Below, piece after piece: positions 25,921-35,480 of a stretch of DNA of 37,317 nucleotides. The stretch is from UBA7887 sp964408735 (GTDB lineage Bacteria > Pseudomonadota > Alphaproteobacteria > UBA7887). Under the pieces are notes generated by a model. It made no database searches and was not told the DNA's origin. It worked only from the letters and a program-made list of their open reading frames with translations. Each line of letters starts with the position of its first letter. The stretch's first letter is position 1. The stretch lies in assembly GCA_964408735.1 (NCBI GenBank), contig CAYPAX010000039.1:1-37317 (forward strand). Reading direction: 5' to 3'. The translations under genes and the position numbers were made by a program.

Positions 25921-26742
25921 ATGCGACAATCTGATCCCCCAGACCCAGGCCCAATTGGACAGCTCCTCGCCGTTATGGCGAAGTTGCGGGATCCGGATGG
26001 TGGTTGTCCATGGGACCTGGAACAGGATTTCGACTCTATCGTCCCCCACACTATCGAGGAAGCCTACGAGGTGGCGGCGGCAATCGCCGAAGGTGACATG
26101 CCTGCGCTTGCCGACGAGCTCGGCGATTTGCTGTTCCAGATCGTCTTCTACGCCCAGATGGCGAACGAAGCAGACGCGTTCGATTTCGCCTCGATCGTCG
26201 AAGGCGTGACGAAAAAAATGTTGCGGCGCCATCCGCATGTCTTTGGCGATACCGCCATTGCCAACGCAGCGGCGCAGACGCGCTCCTGGGAGGCCTTGAA
26301 GGCCGAGGAGCGTGCCGCCAAGGCCGGCAGCGACGATATCAGCGCCCTGGCTGGGGTGGCGCGTGCCCTGCCCGCCCTGTCCCGCGCGGTGAAACTGCAG
26401 AAGCGCGCCGCGCGCGTGGGCTTCGACTGGCCCGACCTGCGGCCGGTGCTCGACAAGCTGCGCGAGGAGCTGGAGGAGCTGGAGGCCGAGGTCGCCAGCG
26501 ATGGCGCACCGCCCGAGCGTCTGGCTGACGAGGTCGGCGACCTGATGTTCGTCTGCGCCAATATTGCGCGCCATGCCGGCGTCGATGCGGAAAGTGCCTT
26601 GCGTGGCGCGAACGACAAGTTCGAGCGCCGCTTTCGCCGCATCGAGAGCTTGTTGGCGGAGACAGGCAAGCGCGCCGAAGACTCTACGCTGGCAGAGCTC
26701 GATGCCCTATGGGATCGTGCAAAGGAAGAAGAAGGGCGCTAA
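25921..26742 (+). CDS. mazG: Nucleoside triphosphate pyrophosphohydrolase MazG
   Basis: A 273-residue two-domain MazG. The N-terminal domain has LRDPDGGCPWDLEQ, TIEEAYEVAAAI and DELGDLLFQIVFYAQ; RRHPHVFGD is the usual signature after it. The second domain repeats the metal-binding pattern (REELEELEAEV, DEVGDLMFVCANIAR). It hydrolyses NTPs and dNTPs to the monophosphate and pyrophosphate and modulates ppGpp/cell survival in E. coli. In many Alphaproteobacteria it lies next to hflX; here hflX is 8.8 kb away. Its TAA stop lies inside the left arm of an inverted-repeat element. Confidence 0.95.
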   Translation: MRQSDPPDPGPIGQLLAVMAKLRDPDGGCPWDLEQDFDSIVPHTIEEAYEVAAAIAEGDMPALADELGDLLFQIVFYAQMANEADAFDFASIVEGVTKKMLRRHPHVFGDTAIANAAAQTRSWEALKAEERAAKAGSDDISALAGVARALPALSRAVKLQKRAARVGFDWPDLRPVLDKLREELEELEAEVASDGAPPERLADEVGDLMFVCANIARHAGVDAESALRGANDKFERRFRRIESLLAETGKRAEDSTLAELDALWDRAKEEEGR

Positions 26743-27007
26743 AGCATGTTTCGACCATACGCGGCCATTTGACCGGGATAATTCTTGCCGTCGGTTAGGA
26801 GCGCGACGCGCCGTTGTGTGGGCCCACGTCAAGCGACGCGCGACGCGGCCGACGACAAAAAGCACCCGGCCTCCGGTGGCCCGGCTCCCCGCACTGGATG
26901 CGTTGCGCCGCTAGCCAGATGTCCCCGCATCGCGCAGCGCGACGCGCCTACCCAGCGCGGCGATCCGGGCCATCAAATGGCCGCGTATGGTCGAAATATG
27001 CTCTAGC
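26738..27007. mobile_element. Inverted-repeat-bounded element, MITE- or RIME-like
   Basis: The arms are 26738-26772 and 26973-27007, 35 bases each and matching at 33 of 35 positions as inverted repeats (key core TTTCGACCATACGCGGCCAT). They enclose 200 bases without a credible ORF. The interior is also partly self-complementary, with a GCGCGACGCGCC-type motif near each side. No transposase is present, so at most it is a non-autonomous insertion. The left arm contains the mazG stop TAA and the right arm the TAG of the Sm-like gene. I see no clear target-site duplication. Alternatives are a large hairpin acting as bidirectional terminator or mRNA stabiliser. The repeat itself is certain; the class is inference. 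Confidence 0.6.
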
Positions 27008-27230
27008 TGTTGCGCGCGCGCACCTCGATGGCGGAGATATCGCCAATGCGCACGACCGCATCATAGAATTCCCGGCCCGTGAGAGCGGCTATCACGACAT
27101 TATGGTCCGCCAGGGCGCTGACCTTCCCTTCGAGCGACTGGCCACTGCGCAGGTGCAGCCTGACACGCGCCGAGGCGGCCAGGGCCTGCTCGAAGGTCTC
27201 GCGGAAATCGAAGTTCGGGTTGAGTTCCAT
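27003..27230 (-). CDS. Small protein with Sm/LSm-like sequence pattern
   Basis: A 75-residue protein starting at ATG 27230, with AGGAG (27236-27240) overlapping the stop of the upstream dioxygenase gene. Its sequence fits a five-strand Sm fold: an N-terminal helix (RETFEQALAAS), then VRLHLRSGQSLEGKVSAL, a turn with ADHNVVIAALTG, and a last strand pair DAVVRIGDISAIEV. Hfq in the same window shows the same order (LTVFLVNGVKLQGVITWFDNFCVLL). It lacks the Hfq YKHA motif, so it is not a second Hfq. I do not recognise a named family. It ends inside the inverted-repeat element. Confidence 0.75.
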   Translation of the reverse strand: MELNPNFDFRETFEQALAASARVRLHLRSGQSLEGKVSALADHNVVIAALTGREFYDAVVRIGDISAIEVRARNS

Positions 27231-27239
27231 GACGGCTCC

Positions 27240-28130
27240 TCAGGGATTCGCGCGCCGGCCGTTCTCGCAGTAGCCCTCGATCCAACCCGTGCGCCCGCCG
27301 TCCTCGGTCCACAGCAGCGGAAAGAAGCTCTCGTCCATGGCGACGCTGCCGGTGTGTTGGTAGCGGCGATAGATATAGCCGCCCGGGCGGTCCGAGAACG
27401 CGGCATCCTGGCGCAACATGTGAACGCCGACGGAGCGGCGCATCAGGTCGTCGGTGGTGTTGGGCCCCGAGCCGTGCCAGATCTCGCCGGCATGAAAGAC
27501 GCAGGAGCCTGCCGGCGCCTCGATAAAGACCGGCTCGGGAATCTCGACGCCGGCCGCCTCCGCCGATGCCCGCAACAGGGCGCGGTAGTCGTCCGGCGCA
27601 TGAAAGCCTGGCGGCAAGGGTGTCAGTGGCCAGCGGTGCGAGCCGGGATAATATTCCAGCGTTCCCGCGTCGGCGCGGGTGTCGTCGAGAGCGGTCCAGC
27701 AGGTGACCGTCAGCGGCGGGTCGAGAAAATCGAGGAACGACGTGTCCTGGTGGACCGCGATGGGCTTACAGCCTGGTGGTTTCCACCAGATGGTGTCTTG
27801 GCCAAGCCGCGTCCCGGGCCAGCCCATGAGCTTGGCGGCGGTGCGGCCGACGTCGGCCGACAAGGCGAGCTTGGCGATGCCGAGGTCGGACTTCCAGGCA
27901 TTGCCCATGTGCCGGGTGACATCGGGCAGGCTGATACCTTCGCGCCAGTGCCATTCGTCGGGGTAGACGCCGGTATCGAAATCACCCGCGAAGATGCGCG
28001 GAAAACTGTCGCGCAGGGCAGCGACCATGCTCTCGTCGAGCACGTTCTCGACGAGCAGGAAGCCCTGTTCGCGAAATTCCGCCACGGCGGCATCATCGAG
28101 TGCGTCAAGCGCGGGCAGTGTGTAGGTCAT
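27240..28130 (-). CDS. Phytanoyl-CoA dioxygenase (PhyH) family protein
   Basis: The ATG at 28130 gives 296 residues; an upstream TTG would add 14. It is a Fe(II)/2-oxoglutarate-dependent oxygenase: HQD at 127-129 provides the HxD ligands, His219 in IWHGSGPN the distal ligand, and Arg231 or 232 the 2-oxoglutarate contact. WTALDDTRADAGTLEYYPGSHRW is the typical PhyH segment. Such enzymes hydroxylate CoA esters or small metabolites; the substrate is unknown. It is divergent from the ligase gene with only 41 bases between starts, and is followed by the Sm-like gene at nine bases. Confidence 0.88.
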   Translation of the reverse strand: MTYTLPALDALDDAAVAEFREQGFLLVENVLDESMVAALRDSFPRIFAGDFDTGVYPDEWHWREGISLPDVTRHMGNAWKSDLGIAKLALSADVGRTAAKLMGWPGTRLGQDTIWWKPPGCKPIAVHQDTSFLDFLDPPLTVTCWTALDDTRADAGTLEYYPGSHRWPLTPLPPGFHAPDDYRALLRASAEAAGVEIPEPVFIEAPAGSCVFHAGEIWHGSGPNTTDDLMRRSVGVHMLRQDAAFSDRPGGYIYRRYQHTGSVAMDESFFPLLWTEDGGRTGWIEGYCENGRRANP

Positions 28131-28171
28131 CTCGGCCCTTTTCCCCACGGCCTTGTAAGGCGGCAGCGACA

Positions 28172-30031
28172 ATGCACAATACCGGGCCTTCGATCACTTT
28201 GCACGCGACCGCAATGCCCTCACCACCTCGCACCCGTAACGTCAGGCTCGGCCCTCTGGGCACGCTCCTCGACCGCCGACAGGATGGCTCGCTGCTGTTG
28301 CGCGCATCGGAGCCCCTGCCCACCTATCCAAACAGGCTCACGGAGCGGCTCGTCTATTGGGCGGAACGGGCGCCCGACCGCACTTTTATGGCCCAGCGCG
28401 CCGCCGATAGCGATTGGCGGCGGATCAGCTACGGAGAGACGCTCGGCGCCGTGGAGGCGCTAGGCCAGGCCCTGCTCGACCGCGGGCTCTCGGCTGAGCG
28501 GCCGCTGGCGATTCTCTCGGGCAACGATATCGAGCACGCCCTGCTCGGTCTGGCCGCGCTCCACGTCGGCGTGCTCTATGCCCCGATATCGCCGGCCTAT
28601 TCCCTGTTGTCGAGCGATCACGCCAAGCTTGCCGGGGTTATCGACCTCATCACGCCGGGTCTGATTTTTGCCGCCGACGGTGAGGCTTTCTCGGCTGCCA
28701 TTGCGCGTGCTGTTCCGGAAGACGTTGAGATCGCTGTGACAGCCGTGGCTCCCAAGGCGCGCAAGGCAACGCGGTTTGCGGACCTCGCGGCGACCACGCC
28801 GGGAGCGGCGGTCGTCGCGGCGCATGAGGCTGTCGGGCCGGATACGGTTGTCAAGCTTCTTTTCACCTCGGGCTCGACAGGCGAGCCCAAGGGCGTGATC
28901 AACACCCAGCGCATGCTGTGCAGCAACCAGGTAATGCTGCGTGAGGTCCTCGCCTTCCTGCAGGACGAGCCGCCGGTGATATGCGACTGGCTGCCCTGGC
29001 ACCACACCTTCGGCGGCAACCACAATGTCGGCCTGGTGCTCTACAACGGCGGCACGCTCTATATCGACGACGGCCGGCCGCTCGGCGATGGCCTCGAGCG
29101 CACCGTGCGCAATCTTCGCGAGATCGCGCCGACAGTCTATTTCAACGTGCCCAAGGGCTGGGAGATGCTGGTCGGGCGCCTGCGTTCGAATGACGCCTTG
29201 CGCGAGCGGTTCTTCAGTAAGGTGAAGCTGCTGTTCTATTCCGGTGCCGGCATGGCACAATTCGTCTGGGACGAGCTCGATGCCCTGGCGCGTGAGACCT
29301 GCGGCGAGAGCATTCTCATGCTCACGGGCCTCGGCGCCACCGAGAGCGCGCCGTTCGCCATCTGTTGTTCCAAGGATATGAGCCGCTCCGGTGCCATCGG
29401 CCTGCCCGTGCCAGGCGTCGAGCTGAAACTGGCGCCGGTCGAGGGCAAGCTGGAGGCGCGCCTGCGCGGCCCGTCCATAACGCCCGGCTATTGGCGCAGC
29501 GACGATCTCACCGCCGCCGCCTTCGACGAGGAAGGCTTCTACCGCATGGGTGATGCGGTCCGCTTCGCCAACGAAGATGATCCGCAAGAGGGCCTCGTCT
29601 TCGACGGGCGCATTGCCGAGGACTTCAAGCTGTCGACAGGCACCTGGGTAAGCGTCGGGCCCTTGCGCGCGGCATTCATCTCCCATTTCGCGCCCTATGT
29701 GCAGGACGTGGTGATAGCCGGCCGTGACCGTTCCCATCCCACGGCCTTGATCCTGGCCGATGCGCTGGCCTGCGCCGAGCTTGATGCCGGCGCCCTGAAA
29801 GAGGTGTTGGCCGAGCGTCTGGCGTCTCTTGCGGCAAAAGCGACCGGCAGTTCGAACCGTATTGTCGCGGCGATACTGCTCGAAGAGCCGCCATCGCTCG
29901 ATGCCAACGAAATGACCGACAAGGGCTCGATCAATCAGCGCGCATTGCTGCAGAACCGCCAGGCCCTGGTCGAGGAGCTTTACGCCGATCCGCCTACGAC
30001 GCGGGTCATTGCGCTAACCGAGAGGAGTTGA
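28172..30031 (+). CDS. Feruloyl-CoA synthase-like acyl-CoA ligase
   Basis: I take ATG 28172 (619 residues); ATG 28214 is possible, and conserved sequence begins at RNVRLGPLG. The N-terminal pattern LTERLVYWAERAPDRTFMAQRA, ALLDRGLSAERPLAILSGNDIEHALL and APISPAYSLLSSDHAKL matches the feruloyl-CoA synthase group within ANL ligases. LLFTSGSTGEPKGVINTQ (about 229-246) is the ATP loop, LTGLGATESAP the A5 motif and GRIAEDFKLSTGTWV the A8 region, with a C-terminal Lys in EMTDKGSINQ. It would form aryl-CoA or phenylpropenoyl-CoA. No vanillin-type hydratase-lyase or aldehyde dehydrogenase is adjacent, so ferulate is not proven. It heads a plus-strand operon with a thiolase and a thioesterase. Confidence 0.85.
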   Translation: MHNTGPSITLHATAMPSPPRTRNVRLGPLGTLLDRRQDGSLLLRASEPLPTYPNRLTERLVYWAERAPDRTFMAQRAADSDWRRISYGETLGAVEALGQALLDRGLSAERPLAILSGNDIEHALLGLAALHVGVLYAPISPAYSLLSSDHAKLAGVIDLITPGLIFAADGEAFSAAIARAVPEDVEIAVTAVAPKARKATRFADLAATTPGAAVVAAHEAVGPDTVVKLLFTSGSTGEPKGVINTQRMLCSNQVMLREVLAFLQDEPPVICDWLPWHHTFGGNHNVGLVLYNGGTLYIDDGRPLGDGLERTVRNLREIAPTVYFNVPKGWEMLVGRLRSNDALRERFFSKVKLLFYSGAGMAQFVWDELDALARETCGESILMLTGLGATESAPFAICCSKDMSRSGAIGLPVPGVELKLAPVEGKLEARLRGPSITPGYWRSDDLTAAAFDEEGFYRMGDAVRFANEDDPQEGLVFDGRIAEDFKLSTGTWVSVGPLRAAFISHFAPYVQDVVIAGRDRSHPTALILADALACAELDAGALKEVLAERLASLAAKATGSSNRIVAAILLEEPPSLDANEMTDKGSINQRALLQNRQALVEELYADPPTTRVIALTERS

Positions 30032-30034
30032 GAC

Positions 30035-31273
30035 ATGGCGAAGCTGACCGCCACCTGGGATGACGTTTGGCTGCTGGACGGCATGCGTACGCCCTTCAGC
30101 GATCTCGGTGGCCCGCTGTCGCTGGTTTCTGCGACCGATCTCGGCATCAAGGCGGCACGCGCCGTTCTCGACCATTCAGGCGCGCCGGCTGATGATATCG
30201 GCAGCGTGATAGCCGGCAACGTGGCGCAGACGAGCTTCGATGCCTTTTGCCTGCCGCGCCACATCGGGCTCTATGCCGGCGCGCCGATCGAGGTGCCGGC
30301 GCATCTCGTGCAACGGGTTTGTGGCACCGGCATGGAAATCCTTGCCCAGGCCGCCGATACCCTGACCCTTGGCCGCGCCGAGCTGGCGCTTTGCGTCGGC
30401 ACGGAATCCATGAGCCGCAATCCGGTCGCGGCCTATACCCATCGCAACGGCTTCCGCCTCGGCCAGGTCGAGTTCAAGGATTTCCTCTGGGAGGCCCTGC
30501 TCGACCCCGCACCCGATGCCACAATGGGACATACGGCGGAAAATCTGGCACGCAGCCACCAGATCAGCCGCGAAGACGTCGATGCCTACGCGGCGCGCAG
30601 CTTCAGCCGCGCGCTTGCGTCCCGCGCTGACGGCTACTTCGACGACGAGATCGTGCCGGTAGCCAGCGAGACGTTCGAGCGCGATGGTTTCGAGCCTCGC
30701 GAGATCCGGTTGTCACGCAAGGTCGCAGAGGTCAGCGCGGATACGCATCCCCGGCCCTCGTCGGTCGAGGATCTGGCCAAGATCCGACCGGCCTTTGGTG
30801 GCGTGCAGACAGGCGGCAACAGCTCCGGCATCGCCGACGGCGCTGCCGCGGCCCTGGTCTGTACGGGCGGATATGCCGCCAAGCAGAAACGCAAGCCGCT
30901 CGGCCGCATCGCCGCCTGGGCCACCGTCGGCGTGCCGCCGGAGATCATGGGCATCGGCCCCGTCCCCGCTATCAGGACCGTTCTCGAGAGCGCCGACCTG
31001 GAGCTGGCGGATATCGACCGCTTCGAAATCAACGAGGCTTTCGCCGCCCAGGTGCTTGCCTGCGGCAAGGAACTGGCCTTGGACGAGGATCGACTGAACG
31101 TCAATGGCGGTGCCATCGCCATCGGCCATCCCCTGGCGGCATCCGGCGTGCGCCTGTCGGTTACCGTGGCACGGGAATTGGCCCGCAGCGGTGGTCGCTG
31201 GGGCATCGCCTCGGCCTGCATCGGCGGCGGCCAGGGCATTGCCGTGTTGATCGAGAACCCGGACGCTGCATAG
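30035..31273 (+). CDS. Thiolase (acetyl-CoA acyltransferase)
   Basis: A 412-residue thiolase. The nucleophilic Cys96 is in QRVCGTGM; NEAFAAQ, GGAIAIGHPLAASG with the catalytic His, and SACIGGGQG with the second catalytic Cys complete the active site. GAGGAG at 30022-30027, overlapping the end of the ligase gene, serves as ribosome binding site. It cleaves 3-oxoacyl-CoA with CoA, or condenses acetyl-CoA. With a ligase upstream and a thioesterase three bases downstream, a degradative role is more likely. Confidence 0.94.
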   Translation: MAKLTATWDDVWLLDGMRTPFSDLGGPLSLVSATDLGIKAARAVLDHSGAPADDIGSVIAGNVAQTSFDAFCLPRHIGLYAGAPIEVPAHLVQRVCGTGMEILAQAADTLTLGRAELALCVGTESMSRNPVAAYTHRNGFRLGQVEFKDFLWEALLDPAPDATMGHTAENLARSHQISREDVDAYAARSFSRALASRADGYFDDEIVPVASETFERDGFEPREIRLSRKVAEVSADTHPRPSSVEDLAKIRPAFGGVQTGGNSSGIADGAAAALVCTGGYAAKQKRKPLGRIAAWATVGVPPEIMGIGPVPAIRTVLESADLELADIDRFEINEAFAAQVLACGKELALDEDRLNVNGGAIAIGHPLAASGVRLSVTVARELARSGGRWGIASACIGGGQGIAVLIENPDAA

Positions 31274-31276
31274 ACC

Positions 31277-31702
31277 ATGCACGTCAACCGGAGGCGCATC
31301 TATGTCGAATGGGGGGATTGCGACCCGGCCGGTATCGTATTCTATCCGCGTTTTTTCGAATATTTCGATGCCTGCAGTGCCGCTCTGTTTGCCTCGGTCG
31401 GCATCGATGTGCACGCCATGCAACGATCCGGCGAGATCGCCGGCATCCCCATGGTCGGCATCGAGGCGAAGTTCCTGGCGGCGGTGCGCTTCGGCGAGGA
31501 GGTCGTGGTGGATTCGCAGATCGCCAAGTTCGGACGAACGAGCTTCACCATCCAGCACCACCTCAGCCAGGGCGACGGCCTGGCCGTGGACGTGCTGGAA
31601 ACGCGTGTGTGGACGGAAGTGGCCGCAGATACGCCGAGCGGCCTGCGCGCCGCGGCATTGCCTGACGATGCGGTCGCCCGGCTCAGCGGGGACCTTAAGT
31701 GA
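31277..31702 (+). CDS. 4-hydroxybenzoyl-CoA thioesterase-type hotdog protein
   Basis: A 141-residue hotdog-fold thioesterase. VEWGDCDPAGIVFYPRFFEYFDA (residues 10-32) is very close to the Pseudomonas-type 4HBT motif, with the catalytic Asp at about residue 16. It hydrolyses aryl- or acyl-CoA to the free acid. It begins three bases after the thiolase stop and would complete a route from activated acid to shortened free acid. YbgC-like proteins share the motif, so the aromatic substrate is inference. It converges with the SDR gene, overlapping by eight bases. Confidence 0.85.
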   Translation: MHVNRRRIYVEWGDCDPAGIVFYPRFFEYFDACSAALFASVGIDVHAMQRSGEIAGIPMVGIEAKFLAAVRFGEEVVVDSQIAKFGRTSFTIQHHLSQGDGLAVDVLETRVWTEVAADTPSGLRAAALPDDAVARLSGDLK

Positions 31703-32468
31703 TCAAACCGCCGTCGGCGACATAGGTCTGACCGGTCGTGAAGCTCGATTTATCGCTGAGCAGGAAGTGAGCGAGCTCGGCAATTTCCGAGGTGTTCCCC
31801 GTGCGTCCCAGCGGTGTCATGTCGAGCAGGCGGGCGCGCCCCTCGTCGGACATGTCCTTGGTCATATCGGTGTCGATAAAGCCGGGCGCGACGCAATTGA
31901 TGCGCAGCTCGGGGCCCATGGCGTGCGCGCAATTGCGCACGAATGCGATGATCGCCGCCTTCGAGGTGCCATAGGCGATGAGGTTGCCGCGAGTGACGGG
32001 GTTGGCGACCATTCCGGCGATCGACGATAGGCAGACGATACGCCCGAAGCCCCTTTCGCGCATGCCGTCCTTGGCCCGCCAGACCGGATGGAAGGTGCCG
32101 TTGAGATTGACCCGCATGATCTCGTTCCAGGTCTCGGCAGTCATATCCGGATTGTCGGCGAAGGTGGCGATGCCCGCATTCGTGACCAGCAGGTCTACCG
32201 GGCCAAGGTCGAATTCGATACGCTCGAACAGGCCATCGGTCTGTTGCGCATCGGAGATGTCGGCCTGATAGGCGGCCGTCTCGCGGCCTAGGCTGCGAAT
32301 TTCGCCGCAGGTCTCATTGGCCGCGGCCTCGCTGGTGGCGTAGTTGACGGCAACGTTGGCGCCGGCTTTTGCCAGGCGCAGGGCTATGGCGCGGCCGATG
32401 CCGCGCCCTGCCCCTGTGACGAGTGCTGTTCTTGCGGCGAATTCGCTATGGCTATGGGCCACGGTCAA
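31695..32468 (-). CDS. Short-chain dehydrogenase/reductase (FabG-like)
   Basis: A 257-residue classical SDR. TGAGRGIG (residues 19-26) is the dinucleotide loop, NAG at 97-99, Ser149, Tyr166 and Lys170 (YGTSK) the active site; NCVAPGFIDTDMT and YVADGGL are FabG-like. It oxidises or reduces a hydroxyl/keto group, possibly a 3-hydroxyacyl-CoA. The start is uncertain: TTG 32468 overlaps the upstream stop as TTGA, while GTG 32462 lies just after it; neither has a clear ribosome binding site. It is probably coupled to the upstream dehydrogenase gene. Confidence 0.9.
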   Translation of the reverse strand: MTVAHSHSEFAARTALVTGAGRGIGRAIALRLAKAGANVAVNYATSEAAANETCGEIRSLGRETAAYQADISDAQQTDGLFERIEFDLGPVDLLVTNAGIATFADNPDMTAETWNEIMRVNLNGTFHPVWRAKDGMRERGFGRIVCLSSIAGMVANPVTRGNLIAYGTSKAAIIAFVRNCAHAMGPELRINCVAPGFIDTDMTKDMSDEGRARLLDMTPLGRTGNTSEIAELAHFLLSDKSSFTTGQTYVADGGLIT

Positions 32469-33334
32469 TCGTGGGCGAGCAGGTGGATCAGGCTCGAGGT
32501 GTCCCAGCGTCCGCCGCCACGGGCCTGCACCTGGGCATAGAACTGATCGACCAGGGCGGTCATGGGCAGGCGTGCCCCGTTGCGTCCAGCTTCCTCAAGT
32601 GTAATTTTAAGATCTTTCCGCATCCAATTGACAGCAAATCCGAATTCGAACTCGTCACGTACCATCGTGCTGGCGCGATTCTCCATTTGCCAGGAGCCGG
32701 CAGCACCTTTGGAGATGACGTCCTTCACGAGATCGCCGTCGAGGCCGGCCTTGGTGGCGAAGTTGTAGGCCTCGGCCAAACCTTGCAAGACGCCGGCGAT
32801 GCAAATCTGATTGACCATCTTGGTGAGCTGGCCGCTGCCGACCGAGCCCATCAGGGTGACCGCGCGGGCGAAGGCATCCATGACCGGCTGCGCCGTGGCG
32901 AAGGTAGCGTCGTCGCCGCCCACCATGACCGTGAGCACGCCGTTCTCGGCACCTGCCTGGCCGCCGGAGACCGGGGCGTCGAGGAAACCGACGCCCTTGG
33001 CGGAAGCCGCCTCTGCCAGCTCGCGCGCCAGATCGGCGGAATCGGTGGTGTGGTCGACCAGGATGGCGCCCGAGGCCATGCCGGCGAGAATGCCGTCGTC
33101 GCCGTAGGAGACGCTGCGCACGTCGTCGTCATTGCCGACGCACATGAAAACGATTTCACGCCCCGCCGCTGCAGCGGCGGGAGTCGCGGCGCTGGCGCCG
33201 CCATGTTCGCCGACCCAGGCTTCGGCCTTGGGCGCAGTGCGATTGTAGACCACCACATCGTGGCCCGCTTTGGCGAGGTGGCCCGCCATCGGATATCCCA
33301 TTACGCCGAGACCGACGAAGGCGACTTTCGCCAT
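32465..33334 (-). CDS. 3-hydroxyisobutyrate dehydrogenase-family oxidoreductase
   Basis: A 289-residue beta-hydroxyacid dehydrogenase. GLGVMGYPMAGHL (8-20) is the Rossmann loop; FLDAPVSGGQAGAENGVLTVMVGG (118-140) is the substrate-binding signature and Lys172 in GSGQLTKMVNQ the catalytic Lys. NRT at residues 31-33 after the second strand is usually seen with NADP or mixed preference. Relatives act on 3-hydroxyisobutyrate, tartronate semialdehyde or succinic semialdehyde, and I cannot choose among them. A good AAGGA ribosome site precedes the ATG at 33334. Confidence 0.9.
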   Translation of the reverse strand: MAKVAFVGLGVMGYPMAGHLAKAGHDVVVYNRTAPKAEAWVGEHGGASAATPAAAAAGREIVFMCVGNDDDVRSVSYGDDGILAGMASGAILVDHTTDSADLARELAEAASAKGVGFLDAPVSGGQAGAENGVLTVMVGGDDATFATAQPVMDAFARAVTLMGSVGSGQLTKMVNQICIAGVLQGLAEAYNFATKAGLDGDLVKDVISKGAAGSWQMENRASTMVRDEFEFGFAVNWMRKDLKITLEEAGRNGARLPMTALVDQFYAQVQARGGGRWDTSSLIHLLAHD

Positions 33335-33363
33335 TTTTCCTTACTCCTGCCCTGATAGAGAAA

Positions 33364-33388
33364 GGCCGCGTATACCGCACACGTGGCC
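33364..33388 (-). terminator. Possible second hairpin after groEL
   Basis: A GGCC-x-CGT / ACG-x-GGCC stem with a nine-base loop, followed on the minus strand by TTTCTC. It is weaker than the main groEL terminator just before it and could instead be part of the promoter region of the next gene. Confidence 0.35.
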
Positions 33389-33427
33389 AAAAGAAAAGCG
33401 GCCGTGCCCCGGCAGGACACGACCGCT
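33389..33427 (-). terminator. Rho-independent terminator of groEL
   Basis: On the minus strand, about 21 bases after the groEL stop, AGCGGTCGTGTCC pairs with GGGGCACGGCCGCT over about 13 positions (with G-T wobbles), a short loop, then TTTTCTTTT. This is a classic intrinsic terminator and separates the groESL operon from the dehydrogenase genes. Confidence 0.85.
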
Positions 33428-33447
33428 CGAAGCGTCAGGCGGCTAGC

Positions 33448-35097
<1,650 letters not shown>

Positions 35098-35107
35098 GAC
35101 AGGGCCC

Positions 35108-35395
35108 CTATTCGATAATTCCCATGATGTCGGATTCTTTCATGATCAACAGGTCGTCGCCGTCGATCTTGACTTCGGTGCCCGACCACTTGCCGAACAG
35201 TACGGTGTTGCCCTTGCCCACATCGAGCGGCTGCAACTTGCCGGCCTCGTCGCGGGTGCCCGGACCGACGGCGAGCACCTTGCCCTGACTGGGCTTTTCC
35301 TTGGCGGTGTCGGGTATGATGATCCCGCCCGCGGTCTTTTCCTCATCCTCGAGGCGCTGAACCAGCACCCGGTCGTGAAGCGGCCTGACTTTCAT
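35108..35395 (-). CDS. groS: Co-chaperonin GroES (Hsp10)
   Basis: The ATG at 35395 gives the standard 95-residue length; GGGAG at 35404-35408 is the ribosome site. MKVRPLHDRVLVQRLE, the mobile loop EEKTAGGIIIPDTAKEKPSQG and the C-terminal LIMKESDIMGI are typical. It caps the GroEL ring. Its upstream region carries a sigma-32-type promoter and a CIRCE-like dyad. Confidence 0.98.
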   Translation of the reverse strand: MKVRPLHDRVLVQRLEDEEKTAGGIIIPDTAKEKPSQGKVLAVGPGTRDEAGKLQPLDVGKGNTVLFGKWSGTEVKIDGDDLLIMKESDIMGIIE

Positions 35396-35438
35396 ATGTC
35401 TTTCTCCCTCGCTTGCTTGTCTCGTCGGCGGGCACGGT

Positions 35439-35465
35439 TTGGCACTGTTGCGGCGAGACTGCCAA
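35439..35465 (-). promoter_or_regulatory. Degenerate CIRCE-like operator (HrcA) upstream of groES
   Basis: On the plus strand TTGGCACTG, nine bases, GACTGCCAA. This has the exact 9-9-9 layout of CIRCE (TTAGCACTC-N9-GAGTGCTAA), with 7 of 9 matches in each arm. It lies in the expected place, between the sigma-32-like promoter and the groES start. HrcA regulation is inferred; no hrcA is in the window. Confidence 0.5.
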
Positions 35466-35480
35466 TAGCTGTGGGCGGGA

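Noticed and set aside
27003..27230. A second Hfq
   Set aside because: The Sm2 YKHA motif and the N-terminal Q-rich RNA-binding segment are missing.
26814..28463. 549-codon plus-strand open frame across the Sm-like and dioxygenase genes
   Set aside because: It is antisense to two genes with recognisable features, runs through the inverted-repeat element and into another gene, and shows no family motif.
28460..29737. 425-codon minus-strand open frame opposite the feruloyl-CoA-synthase-like gene
   Set aside because: The plus-strand ligase has all adenylation motifs; the antisense frame has none.
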